Shown: positions 1 through 11,900 of the stretch, one piece after another
Layout: each line of letters begins with the position of its first letter
Position numbering within the stretch: the stretch's first letter is position 1
Assembly: GCA_932521025.1 (NCBI GenBank)
Contig: OW051473.1
Span: 3,472,001 to 3,536,000, forward strand
Reading direction: 5' to 3'
Length of the DNA stretch: 64,000 nucleotides
From: Oscheius onirici
Lineage: Eukaryota; Nematoda; Chromadorea; Rhabditida; Rhabditidae
Position numbers and translations under genes: made by a program
The notes under the pieces: generated by a model
What the model saw: only the letters and a program-made list of their open reading frames with translations
Told to the model about the DNA's origin: nothing
Databases searched by the model: none

Positions 1-1828
1 CATCCTCTCTATATTGATTCCGGTAGTCTTTTCGTTCGATATTCCATGTGCACGTAAGTTTTAATCAAATTTTTCCATTCACAATTGGCTATGCTTTAAC
101 CAATCATTCAGAAAAACTAATTGGTACCAAATGTTTATTCGATGAAGAATGCTATGGCATGAACACAGTGTGTAGAAATAGTCGCTGTACGTGTCCTACA
201 AATTTCGAAGAATACGATCTTGACGAGTCGAGTAAAGAAGGAGAGCACAAAGTAGTCTGCCGACTAGGTGAGTTCTAATCCTCCTATTTCAAAGAATTAT
301 GTAGTTCAGCCCCTTCGAAAATTGGCGATTCGTGTCAGCGGGATTGCAAACCACCATTGCTATGTCGAGATGGTAAATGCGAGTGTTGGGGAGGTAGTAT
401 TGTCAATGATGAATGCGTAGTACGTAAGTTCTTCATACATCTTTTTATATTTTTGTTTTTTCTTGAAAACACTTAATTTGTTCAGCTTGTCCCGCTGGTC
501 AGCAACTGTACGGAGTTGAATGCACTAGAGTGGCACACTATGGGCAATCCTGCGAAAAAGTATTTTCAAACGTTATTTTTGCGAACTCTTTATTCTAGGA
601 CAGTCATTGTGTAGATCCATTCAACGCTTGTGCAGGTGGTACCTGTCAATGTGCTCCCGGTACCACAAGAGATCTTATGAGAGGATTCTGTTACGCAGGT
701 TCGAACCTTATTTCCAATTTACTTTTGTTTAGTTTGTCCGGATGGAATGCATCCACGACAAACTTGTCGTCGATTGTTCATAAACGATGTCGATATGCTT
801 CTGAATGCTGCCAACACTGACAGTTGCCCTCTTGGCTACAGATGTGTCACCTATGGAAGTCCGTACGTGGGACACTGTTGCCGATTACGCTGTCCCTATG
901 GAGAACCAGATCTCAGGTGAGGAGATTGACCGTGACTCACCACTACAATCTTCTATGGCAAATCACTTTCAAGTTTTAGCCAGTCGTGCGACGCCGGCGC
1001 CACACCAGATCAGAAATGCAGACCATTGACACATTTCTGCTATACAGTAAGCGAACCAGGATGGAAATCGTCTCTTTGCTGTCCGCGACCCTGTCGGGAC
1101 CCAACTCCTCTTTACGTAAATGGACAGTGTCTCCCCATAGCTCATCGAGACGATCCTTGTCAAATTGACCAACAGGTTTAATCTTTGTCTATATTTTCCA
1201 TTTGAATTTTAGTGCGAAGGAGGCATAACAATGTCTTGTCAAGCCAGCGGATTAGCTAGCAATACGTGCAAGTGTAAACTAGGATACACAGCAGTAAGTT
1301 TTAATACAAGTTTTCTTGCAACCTCTTACAGTCTGACAGTGATCGGTTTCCAACTTGTGTGAAAAGTTGTGCAAACGAGATTCCTTCAATGGACAGATGT
1401 CTGAGCAAGATGCAGCTGGGACAGAGATGTTTCAGTAACAAACAGTGTCCAGCTTTTGCTGAATGCCGATATGGATCCTGTCAATGTCTTTGTGGTTACA
1501 AAACACAAAAGGTAAGCTATTTTGCTTTGATTAACAACCGTTTTCTGTTATAGGGCATTGTTGGGGAATTAACATGTTTAAACCCTGCTGATCCGCTTCA
1601 TGTACGATCAATACTAGATCGCTTTCAGTCCATTTTCAAAAACCAGTTCTAACAGGCTTTGCTAAGTAACAAGTACTGTATTCGTTTGTATTGCCATGTG
1701 ATGTTTAGGATGCAATATTTGGAGAAAGATGTGTAAATCCAAGTGATCCACTGCGTATCGACGATCTTTTCAACACTGTAGGCAACTTCTTTAAAGACAA
1801 AAACGGGCAACCGAAAGCATCAGGATAA
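1..1828 (+). CDS. EB-module cysteine-rich secreted protein (5' partial)
   Basis: Multi-exon gene entering from the left edge. The first visible exon (1-53) reads as a hydrophobic stretch ending in ...FSFDIPCA, so the signal peptide core is present and only the first few residues are missing. Later exons (112-267, 310-423, 486-559, 599-698, 733-916, 980-1175, 1213-1293, 1332-1511) each carry six to eight cysteines in the C-x-C-x-C spacing of nematode EB modules, such as CTCPTNF and CQCAPGT. Introns are 37-60 nt with GTAAG/GTGAG donors. Two homologous 3' terminal exons follow the donor at 1511: 1554-1652 and 1709-1828; both are phase 0 and both end in a stop. The product is probably extracellular. 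The EB family is known mainly from nematodes and its biochemical role is unclear. Family confidence is good; which terminal exon is used is open. Confidence 0.75.
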
Positions 1829-1834
1829 CGTGTC

Positions 1835-1854
1835 TTTATTGTATCCCCAATAAA
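1835..1854. terminator. Interleaved poly(A) signals of convergent genes
   Basis: AATAAA on the + strand at 1849-1854 serves the EB-module gene. TTTATT at 1835-1840, which is AATAAA on the - strand, serves the hlh-13-type gene. Each signal lies beyond the other gene's signal, so the two 3' UTRs must overlap in antisense. Confidence 0.6.
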
Positions 1855-1867
1855 GAATAATAAGGTA

Positions 1868-2373
1868 TTATTCGACAGGCTCGATACCAAGACGTCGCCA
1901 CTTTATCCAACTCAAACGAGCAACGAGATCTTAACAAGCTGTTCGAATGTTATCAAAATTGTGTACCTACCACTGGTGCTCCAGCATGGGGCATTAGGAT
2001 TCCCATTCTTGGCCATGTTTACAGACTTTCTGATGTAACGATGAGGATCTATTGGAGATTGTAGCAGATCGTCAAGCATGTTGATATACGCTATGGCCAA
2101 ATTGAGAGTGTCAATCTTCGACAAGCGTTTCTCAAAAGGAAATGTGGGGATGTAGTTCCTCAATTCCTGAAATATTAATGAGAAGTTCCAATTCAAAACA
2201 AACCACAAAAGCCACATTGATGCTACACATCCGCTTCTTTTCGCGTACACTGGCCGTTCTCCTGTCACCCTCATTTTCGCCGTAGTATGCATAAGGATCG
2301 TGTTGAACAGACTCATGAGGAGACCACTATAAACGAAACACGTTGAAACATAAAAAAGGATTACATTATCCAT
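1868..2373 (-). CDS. hlh-13: bHLH transcription factor, HLH-13/FER3-like/PTF1A type
   Basis: Four exons on the minus strand: 2365-2373 (ATG plus two codons), 2204-2326, 1971-2166 and 1868-1929, together 129 residues. The spliced product has a basic region ([14 protein letters not shown]), helix 1 (VAFVELRNYIP) and a loop/helix 2 ([20 protein letters not shown]) as in the PTF1A/FERD3L group of class A bHLH factors. The tail contains [13 protein letters not shown] and ends RRLGIEPVE. The last intron appears to end in AAG (1930-1970), which restores this tail. The expected role is a nuclear, E-box-binding factor that dimerises with an E/Daughterless protein and acts in neuronal or secretory cell fate. 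The ATG lies 7 nt after CTTTCTTCAG (ending at 2381), a likely trans-splice acceptor. The stop is 15 nt from the convergent neighbour's poly(A) signal. Confidence 0.85.
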
Positions 2374-2950
2374 GAGGGAACTGAAGAAAGATGGAAGACG
2401 AATAACAGCCTTCGGAGGTCTCCTGTCTTTGACATCCCGCTGAATAACACTTATCCTACCAACTCAAGCGGAAAATTAATCAAACCCATTCAGAATAGCA
2501 AAATGTCATAAAGACTTTATTGAAGAAAAAGCAGAGATGCATTAGTAACATGTATAGGGTAGCGTAGGAGATTGAGTCTAATTTAAAGAAAGAAATGGCT
2601 TGACCTCGTATATACTACTCGGGAAAAGGAAGACAATGACTGGGTCTCTACAAAGTGACAGTTGTAAACTAAGTAAAAAAATAGCTGATACAATGGGAAT
2701 AATTGGACGAATTGAATCATGAAGTACCACTCGATTTGGCAGGTCGAGTGATATATTCATGTTCCAAAAGTCGCATACAATATATTTAAAACAAAAATGA
2801 TTACAAAATTGTGAGAGATTTCGTGTATGAGAGCCATTCAGATAAAGCCTGGACCCTTGGGCGGGTTCTGCATGAACGGCTGAGACATCAAAGCTGTATA
2901 AGTATACGGGAAATAAGAATGCTGAAAAGTAGTTTTGAGAACCAAACTTT
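2374..2950 (-). promoter_or_regulatory. 3' UTR of giant gene and intercistronic region before hlh-13
   Basis: No gene is visible here. It holds about 430 nt of 3' UTR of the upstream minus-strand gene, a minus-strand AATAAA at 2516-2521, and then about 140 nt to the hlh-13 ATG. A pyrimidine-rich CTTTCTTCAG ends at 2381 with no matching upstream 5' splice donor in this spacer. This is the layout of an SL2-type operon junction, but a separate promoter cannot be excluded. Confidence 0.45.
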
Positions 2951-5900
2951 CTAAATTCTCACATCCAAATCGAGACTTCGGAAATAAAGCAGTCCATCCG
3001 TAGATTTGGCTATGAAGGAATCGAGCAACTGCTCGTATCCGGGAAAACGAAGATCGGGAACAGGAGAGCCCTTAAACAAGCTATTTTTTGATAGGAAGAC
3101 AAGACTACCTTTGTAGAAATAAACGAAGAAGAAGGGGTACTGCACCAGCTGGAGTCGTGAGCTGGAGAGAGCAAGGGAGAACCCTAAAAAATGCGTGTAT
3201 TGGCACATTCACTATTTCTTACATGTTCCTCGAAATGAAGGCTATCTTGTGCAACATCCCAAACGTCACCAAATTGTTTCTCCAGAGGACGAGGGAAGAA
3301 ACGGTCAGTAGACTTGGATCTGAAAAAATAGTTTCCATTTCAATATTTTCGTATGCACAAACAAGGAGAAGAAAAACGGAAAACACAATCTCACCGTTTT
3401 CTGTAGCTGCCAGACTTTCGGACGAATACGTCACATTGGTCGGAAACTCGATGTCTGTGAAGTTCCTTCTCAGCGACCTGGACGAACTTTCTCAGCAGCT
3501 TTCCATTTGCACAATGGTCGTTTTCTTTCAGACGGTCGTTCAAGCTAAAATTAAAGTTGCAATTTGTTAAGAGAGCAATGCATACCTCGTCATTTTCCCA
3601 TCAATTCTGAACTGAGCAAAACGATGCTTCAGTGACATTTTTTCAGCAAAAAGATATCCTATCGGAGAATGTCCAGCTGATTTTGCTTTGGTACACAGTT
3701 TGAACGTTGGAGTAGTAGTTGGGAATGGTATGTCAATCAAGAGTCTCCTAGAGACTTCTTTCAGTTGAAGGTGTGTCGGAGATTCAATTGGACTTGGAGG
3801 TTCATCGAGAATAACGAATGGTTCTTGCTCGTCTTCCGATTCAACTCCCTCGTCGTCTTCCGTTCCAGTGTCAATGACCAATCCCTTATCCAAATCAGAA
3901 TCACTATCGGATATCGAGGATAGAAGCTCTGATACGATGGCTTTTTCTGCCCGATCTTCAAGTTTGTCTTCGTGGCAAAGAGATTGTGTCTCAATAGGTT
4001 CCTCGGAGCCGAGATTGCGATACGGAATTTCCTTCAACGCTGCCTTCGTAACGATGAATGGTCTGGAAGAGCCAGACAAGAGCAGTGAGTCGGCAGATTC
4101 GAACGATTGTCTCATTTTCTTAGCAGGAACACGTTCAGCGTTAGTTGGGATGATTCTCTCGAGAGGCCTTCTCAAACCAGTTTGTTCCATGCTTGAAATT
4201 CTGAAAGCTTTGTTGAGGTTTGCATTCACGTTCCAAGACCTGTCAGACGTTTGAAGCCCTGACGTGCTCGGAAGGTGAGCTTTATTCCAAACTTCCTCCA
4301 TTGTAGCCAAAGCCAGACTGTTTCCCTAAAATTAATGCATTGAGATTATAACAGACTAAAGACTTACATCAAAAATTAAAGGCAGCACATTCTTGCCTTC
4401 GTTGAACAGTCTATTAATGATCTCAGCTTTGGCACTCGGCGGCAGCTCTGATCGTTTTCCTCTGCCTTTTCTTTTTGAAACAACAATTGTAGCTGTCTTG
4501 GCATTGAAATCTTTCTGTAATATCGAATAATGAAAATGTATTGTGAAGTACCCACTTGAATGACATAGCGCTTTGTGTAGTGGAAGTGAACTTCTTCTTT
4601 CACATTCGGAACAATGTCTTGATGGAATTCTGACACTAGTTCCTCACGTCGCACTGTTTCAGTCATTTGCTTCGCAGGTCGCGGTGCTGATTCCAACGAC
4701 TGCGACGGCCTTTTTGAAGCAAGAGGTGAAATTCTTTTCGCTACCAGAGATGTAGAAGGGACAATGAACCGATTTAGAGTGTCCAACCGAGGAGATTCCT
4801 TCTTTCCTCCAACAACGTCGATTTCCTCACTCGTGCAACGAGAGCTTTGAGCAGAGTTGTTGACGTCTTCCCGGAGAACTCCATAAAGAGAATCGAAAAG
4901 TAGATATGACTGAAAATGTTTCGATTACTGATACGACAATAAGTTTACCTGTCCTCTTTTTCTGCCATCTCTGCTGCCGCTGTCAGAAGAGCTGATTGAG
5001 GAAGGAGACATGATTTGAGGAGTTCCCGACTTGGAAGGCAGCTTCAACGGTGCCGTTGTGTCTACGCGAAGTTGTTCTTCAATTGCAGTGATTGTAGGCT
5101 GAAGTTCTGGCACTATGTCAGTTTTTGCATTGACGGTAGATTCTACAAGAACTTCAGCTTGCATACTTTCGACAACCTTCTCCGTCAGACAGGGGTTTTC
5201 TGTTCTTGTGCCCACGAGGGTTTCAGCATCATCCAAAATTGGCAGTGACAGACCAGAGTCGATGGAATAAACCGAAGCTGTCTCCAATAGATCGATCGCC
5301 GCTTGCAATGTAGACATGTCGTCGTTAACATCCCTGGACGTAGTGGGCTCAATGCTGGGAAGAGAGTCGAATCCAGAATCAGTCGAATGCACCGACTCGG
5401 CATAGTTGCGTCTAAGCGAACTCCACAACTCGGCGTTTGAAAAGGATGGCAAAGAAGGAAGGGCAAAGTTGACTTCAACGTTGCTGTGGACCTTATAGTT
5501 ATAGTTGTTCGGTCCGTTGCGCAGCTTCATCGGCGGTCCGCCTTGGTCGTCATCGTTCTCCTTTCGCTTTTCTCCTCTCTTCTTTGGCTGTTCGTCATTT
5601 TCATCCGTTTTCTTGTCATTGTGTCCATCATCTGGGTAATCAAAATTTTCGTCATCGTCCGTACTATCGCTTGCAGAGCTAGGAGGTGCAAATTGTCGTA
5701 TATTGATACTGAAGCTTCCTGGTTCTGATTTAAAGACAATTTGTTCTTTAATCGGACGAGATATAGCGATGACCGAGCCAATGCGGCGACAAAGTTTGTT
5801 GGCCTAAACTCTTGTTGAAGAAGAGAAATAACAATATTCCACCTGTTCTGTGATCGAACAAATTTCCTGTGCAGATGAAACTTCCCAGTTGAGCTGTCTG

Positions 5901-8900
5901 CTGAAGCTAAACCAGCACAATATGGCCTGTTGCGTATGGGGGCTCAATCTTGGTAAAACCTTTCTGATATTATGGTCAGCTGCCTGGAAAATAAAGTTAA
6001 TTTCTCTTTTTGAATGTCCATACATCGATTCCCAATTTGAAATGTTGGTTCCACTCATTGATAATTTCCATCTTCACTTGTTCTTCATTGATATTACCTT
6101 CTTTGGAAATTGCTTTCGCCACAGCAGCAATCATCTTTTCTTTTCGTTTTTCCTAAATTATTGTAGTTAAAGCAATCTGGTGCAACACTTACGGGATCGG
6201 CCGTCCGGAATTCTTCGTCGATGTCCTTGTCAACGCCGGGGAAGTTTATTCCCAAATCGACTGTCTTTTCTGCGACAGTGTCCTTTCTTTCAGAACAGTT
6301 CCAAACAGGCCGCAGATATTGGGATTGTTTCTTGAATTCTACTGCAAGCATCTCATGGCTCTTTTCCATGGAGCAGAAAATCTTGTCGGGAACCGGCGTC
6401 TTTGACATTTGGTACCAAGCCGTTTCCGCCACCAAAATTAGTTCCTCTCTTGCCGACAATTCCTTCTTTCTTCAAAAACAGTCATTAAAATGCAATTTTT
6501 ATCAACTCACTCGATATCTGTTTCTATAGCCTTGTAGCAAGACTCCTGATCTTCCGTATTGAAGAGATTCATAATTTCAGTTTGGAAAGCAGTGAAGATA
6601 GTTAAAAAGTTTCTTTTCATAGCCTGTAACTTCAAAATTATTTCTTGCAGTGGTTCATACTACCTGGTAGGTTTCCCGGGGTTGTCGAATTATGTTTGAC
6701 GGAGAAAATAAAGGAAGAAAACAGTTTGATAATAGATGAACACCGGTGGCTTTGTACAAAGACACGTAGACCGTTTGACCAAGAGCAAAGGCCTTCATCT
6801 TGTTCGGCTGGATACGTCCCTAAAATAGTTATACTGAAAGAAAATTATCTACTACTCACTTGACACGAGGCTACTACTCCATTCATATGACTAGTGTACT
6901 GTTGCATTAGCTGTTCGGTCATCCTTTCCAATTCTACTATGTAGAAAAGGTCAGCGTTCGATTGGTGCAGTCTTCGTCCAGCTTAAATACACTCTTATCA
7001 TAAAATGAAAAACAATCTTACGACAAGGATAGCCTATGTAATTTCTCTGAACTGGCGATGCCAAGGGTGTCCCGATAGCAGCGTTCTCGCGTGTTACCGA
7101 AGTTTCTCTTGCATACTTGGCAATCTCTTTTTCGGATGGTGGCTGTTTTTCCGGAATCCTCGTGGTTCCCAGGAATTTCAAATTCATTCCAAGGTTTTCC
7201 AGAAGTTCTTCGTGATTACCGTATGGCTTGAAATTCGGTTTGCCGCAGAGAAAAGTGGCATATTGAGACTTGTCCTTCGGGTTGTGGAGGCCACTGTAGT
7301 AAAGTAGACAACATTCTTCATTTGACGCGTCAAGCTGCACGTTACTTTCTACTCCGTTAACCGAAAGATTGACGATGTAGTCGGCTTTTGGATTTTGGCG
7401 GATAGGTCGGAACGGGCCGATTTTAATGGCTTGTGTGGCTACACCTCCTTTAAGAAGTTCTCCATATGTCATGACGAAGTTGTAAGATCCCAGAACTGTT
7501 CCATCCGGGCTGTTGCAGGTGAAGACCATGAAAACACAACGTGGAGAGCCCACTTCTGCACTGCCGTATCCCAGCCCTTCATCCGGCACTGTGTTGAGGT
7601 ACAGTTTCAAATAGTCGCGGAGAGAGCAAATTTCTTTGCAGTTGGGATGTTTCTCGTAAAAATTGGTGGGCTCAGTTGGCTCATACAAAACTTTGGCGGA
7701 GTAAGAATGCTGAATTTTCTGAAACGTCGCTGTTATGAAAGCAACGTCAAATAGCTCACCGTTGCGCTTGCTTTTGCCAAAAGGTTTGATAGAAACAAGG
7801 CGTTGTTGATAAAGGATGGCTCTTGGTTTGTCTTCTCCGGCATTGGAGGAAGGGTATTAGTTTTTTCGAAGGTCTTCAACTGTTTCAGCGCAGACTCCAA
7901 TCCAGCTCGTAACTCAGAAGTTGACTAGAACAATGCAATATATATATATATAACAGTGTTGTTTACCATTTCGTAGTGTTGCATAGTGATTGTCGCGTTA
8001 GTATTTGGAAGAGTAGCTTGAATATGACGAACAACATGTGCCGCCAAATGTGCATTCCAGATCGGCTTCATAAACTCCTAAACAATTTGTTTATACATTA
8101 AGATGCTTAACTCACGATCTTCTGTTTAGCCGTTTTTAAGCGCTTTCTGTTTTCATTAATAAGAGTAAGAACGGCCCGACTCATACTCTCATAAAGTCGC
8201 TTGTCCATCACCTTAAACATGACAGTTACTTTCAAAGGATAAATACGATACCGAATCACATGCGTCCCTGGGATAAGCTGCCGGCGCATTCTTTATCCTT
8301 TTTGCCTTTTCCATTGTCTGGATGGGCGTCACTTTTCCAGAGAGCAGATCCTTCAAATCGACAGTAAGAGGTTTGTGATTGGAAACGCCGAACACATTCG
8401 CTTTCTTGAAAACTCTTTTTGTCTTGTCTTCGGAAAGTTCCTTGTACTGTGCAGGAATAGGAAGAGGCGGAGCAGTACAAACTACAGGATGTGGAGGTTG
8501 AGTTTTCTTCTCCTTTTCTTCAGCTACTATTAGCCTATAGTCGTCTATCTCCATATCTACTAGTCTTTGCTTTTTAGTAGGCAGCTGCTGTAGCGGTTGA
8601 ACTGGTAGCTGTTGTGGTTGCGGTTGTGGTTGGAAGTGCTGTACGGGAGCAGGCTGTTGCGGTTCTGGACAATGAAGATAGTTCGAAGAATCAAATGGCG
8701 GAACGGAGTTTTTTAGATTGTATATGTCGAGCACAACTTCAGGATACTGAACTTGACCCTGCTGATGACTTGCTCTCTGTGAACGTGAAGTTGTTGCTGA
8801 CGAATACTGTTGCTGTTGCCGCTGACGACGAACTGCCGGAGTTAGGGGTTGATGCACTGGGTAGGGACTTGGCCGCTGATAGTTCATCATTGGATGTGCA

Positions 8901-11900
8901 GGTCCTTGTTGGGGTTGAGGTGGGATAAAAGGATTATACGTATGTTGTTGAACAGGCAGTTGGTATCCTCCACTGAAAGGTGGCACTCCCGGCATCGAAT
9001 GGCCGATCAACTCCTGTTGGCAATTGTTCGGGAAGACATTGTTGATGGGCGGGAAGCTCTGTTCAGCATATTGTACATGTTGATAGCCACTCTAAAAACA
9101 CGAATGTAAATTGGGATCTCAGTGTATAAAAATATATAGAAAACATGCTACAACCATGCACTATAGTGAAGGTGGTCACATACCCAGGCAGGTTGCTGTG
9201 TGAGATGCGGGTGGTGCGAACGAACCATATATGCAGGATTATTGTTCTGAATACGAAAAATAAAAGCATGCTCACAACAGAAAATATCAACGTACAAAAG
9301 GATGCAGTGTTAAACTTACCATATGCAGAGCACTCATAGGCTGCCACTGGTTTGTTGAATATGTTGGGTCATAACTGTAGGGTGATTGAATCATTCCTAG
9401 GTATTGTTGAGTATGTTGGTTTAATTGATAGTGTGCGTAGTGTCCATAATGCTGAAAAATCTCTTTCTCAAAGTAGCTCTTTTCATTGTACATGACTGGG
9501 TTGGGGGTAGCTCCTAGGGGGAGGAGGCTGTACAGTTCCCTGTCTCACATTAAGGTGAGGGTTAGGGTGAATGTTATTCTGCTCTGAGAATCGAGGATTA
9601 TTCGGATTCAGCACAGTAGCTTCCTTGCTGTATGGACCAATGGTTTTCTTAAAAGTTTTGCATATAAGTTATGAAGTTTAGAATACCTTGTCATCGAGTA
9701 GCACAGCAACTGGAGTTTCCATTACTATAGGTTCTGTAGCTGATGCGTTTAAGTCGACCTCAGGTATTTCATGAAACGGAAAACGAAGTGGTGCACGCGG
9801 ACCAGTCTCCAAAAGCCGAGCACAACTTTCATCATAGTCGTCTGTACTCTGAATGGCAACCTAACCCGAACGAGTGTTAAAGAAAATAATAACGTACTGG
9901 CGCTTCCGAGAAGAATTCAGCACCGAGTTCAGCATCTTCGGGCACAATCTTGGCAAAAATTTCCTCTACAGCCGGTGACTGTTCGGGCGAGGCAATGGGC
10001 TGTAAACCTTGAATTGACGAAATGAAAATTCCCTACCGCTGCAGGTGATTCCGCTTTGAAGGGCAGCTGGTCTCGCTTCAACACCGTATCTTCAGAGATT
10101 ACCTGAAACGTTGAATAAACATTACTCTACTGTGTGTGACATACGGATGCTTCGCTGGTAGTTCGAATTCTGTTAGCTTGATCTTGATCTTCAGTATCCA
10201 AATCGAGAAGGAAGTCCTCTGGAATGTTTTTCTCCTGCTCGCTATTGCAAGGAAAGTCTGTTGGCGTGAGCAGAACGTTAACATCAATAGAAGGCTCGTC
10301 CTGTGCTTGACGGTCTTGGTCTTCAGAATCCAAATTGAGAGGGGAGTCCTCCGGAATATTTTTCTCCTGCTCGCTGTCGTAAGGATAGTCTGTTAGCGTG
10401 ATCAGACCGCTAACATTAACAGAAAGCTCGTCCTGTGCTTGAAGGTCTTGATCTTCAGTATTAAAATCCAGAGGGACTTCCTCCGGAATGGTTTTCGCCT
10501 GCTCGATACTGTAAGAACTGTCTGTTGATGTGAGCAGAGTGTTAACAGAAGGAGAAAAAACTTCGTCATATTCAAGCGATCCTTCGTCATCGACCCCTCG
10601 CAGAAAACTTTGAGCAATCTCGGATGGAGGGTCTTCATCCATCCTGGTATAAAGAACCACCGAAACATCCATGTCTTCTGGAGAGTATTTAGAACAAGAA
10701 GGAATCATCAGTAGTTCTGTCGCAGACTTTGGCTGTTCTTCTGTAATTGCCGCCGGAATATCTTCTTCAGCATCCTTGAATTCCATGAAATCACCAATAT
10801 TCAATGGGCTAGTGACCGCCATTTCTTCTGTGAAAGTTTTCAGCATTTGTATCTGAGTATCAGCAGAAAGAGCTGTCTGGCTTAGAGCAACAAGATCTTC
10901 GTTAGCCAAATTTTCCTCAACTTTTCCGGAGTCGAGGAGATTCGAATTATCAGCTTGTTCAGATCCTTGGTCGGTTGTCACATTCTCGAAAATGTCAACC
11001 TACAACCCTTTGATCAAAAACATACAACGCAATACTCACCGTCGTTCCAGCTTCGTGCAGATGTTCATTTCCGAGTTCGCTCGAAACACCATGGGAGCTG
11101 GGCTGAATAATCTCCTCGTAGGCTGATGGAACATCAGATACTAAATACTCGGTAGCCAAAGCATCTACTTCATTCGCATCTTCTAGCTTTGCGGATATCC
11201 AAGCTGTCTCTTGGAGATTGTTTGGTTTTTCTGCTTGTTCCGAGGTGCTTTCAACTTCTTGATCTTGGGGCGTCACTTTTTCGAAGATAGCTTTCTCGGT
11301 GACAGCAGCCTGCAATCTTTTGATCAGAAAAGGACACAATACAATACTCACCACCATTTCAGCTTCGTGCATAGGTTTATTTCCGAGTTCGCTCGAAACA
11401 CCAGACGAGGTGGGTTGAATACTGTCCTGGTAAGCAGTCGAAACATCAGATACTAGATACTCGGCATCTACAGCATCTTTTTCAACCTCATTTTCTAGCT
11501 CCTCGGATATCCAGGCTGCCTCGTTGTAGTGCACATTCGGTTTTTCTGCTTGTTCAGAAGTGCTTTCGGTTTCTTGATCTACGGTCGTCACTGTCTCGAA
11601 GGTGGCGTTCTCGGTGACAGCAGCCTGCAAACTTTCGATCAGAAAAAGACTCAATACAATACTTACCAGCACTGGAGACGATACTACCAAATCCGAAGGA
11701 CGAGCAACTGCAGTAGCTGTTGAAACGTCCACAACTAGCTCTTCTACCAGAGAAGCGATTTCTGCATACTCGGCAATTGGTTCTTCACGTGTCCACACTG
11801 CCTCATTGAAATGGCTGGGTGCTTCCTCATGCGCTTCAAGAATAGTCACTTCTTCCTGATCCTTTTCAACCACCAACTTTGGTTGAACATCTGCACAGAT

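Noticed and set aside
3868-4254. 128-codon + strand ORF opposite the giant gene tail
   Set aside because: Exact antisense of a well-supported exon on the minus strand; no splice signals on +.
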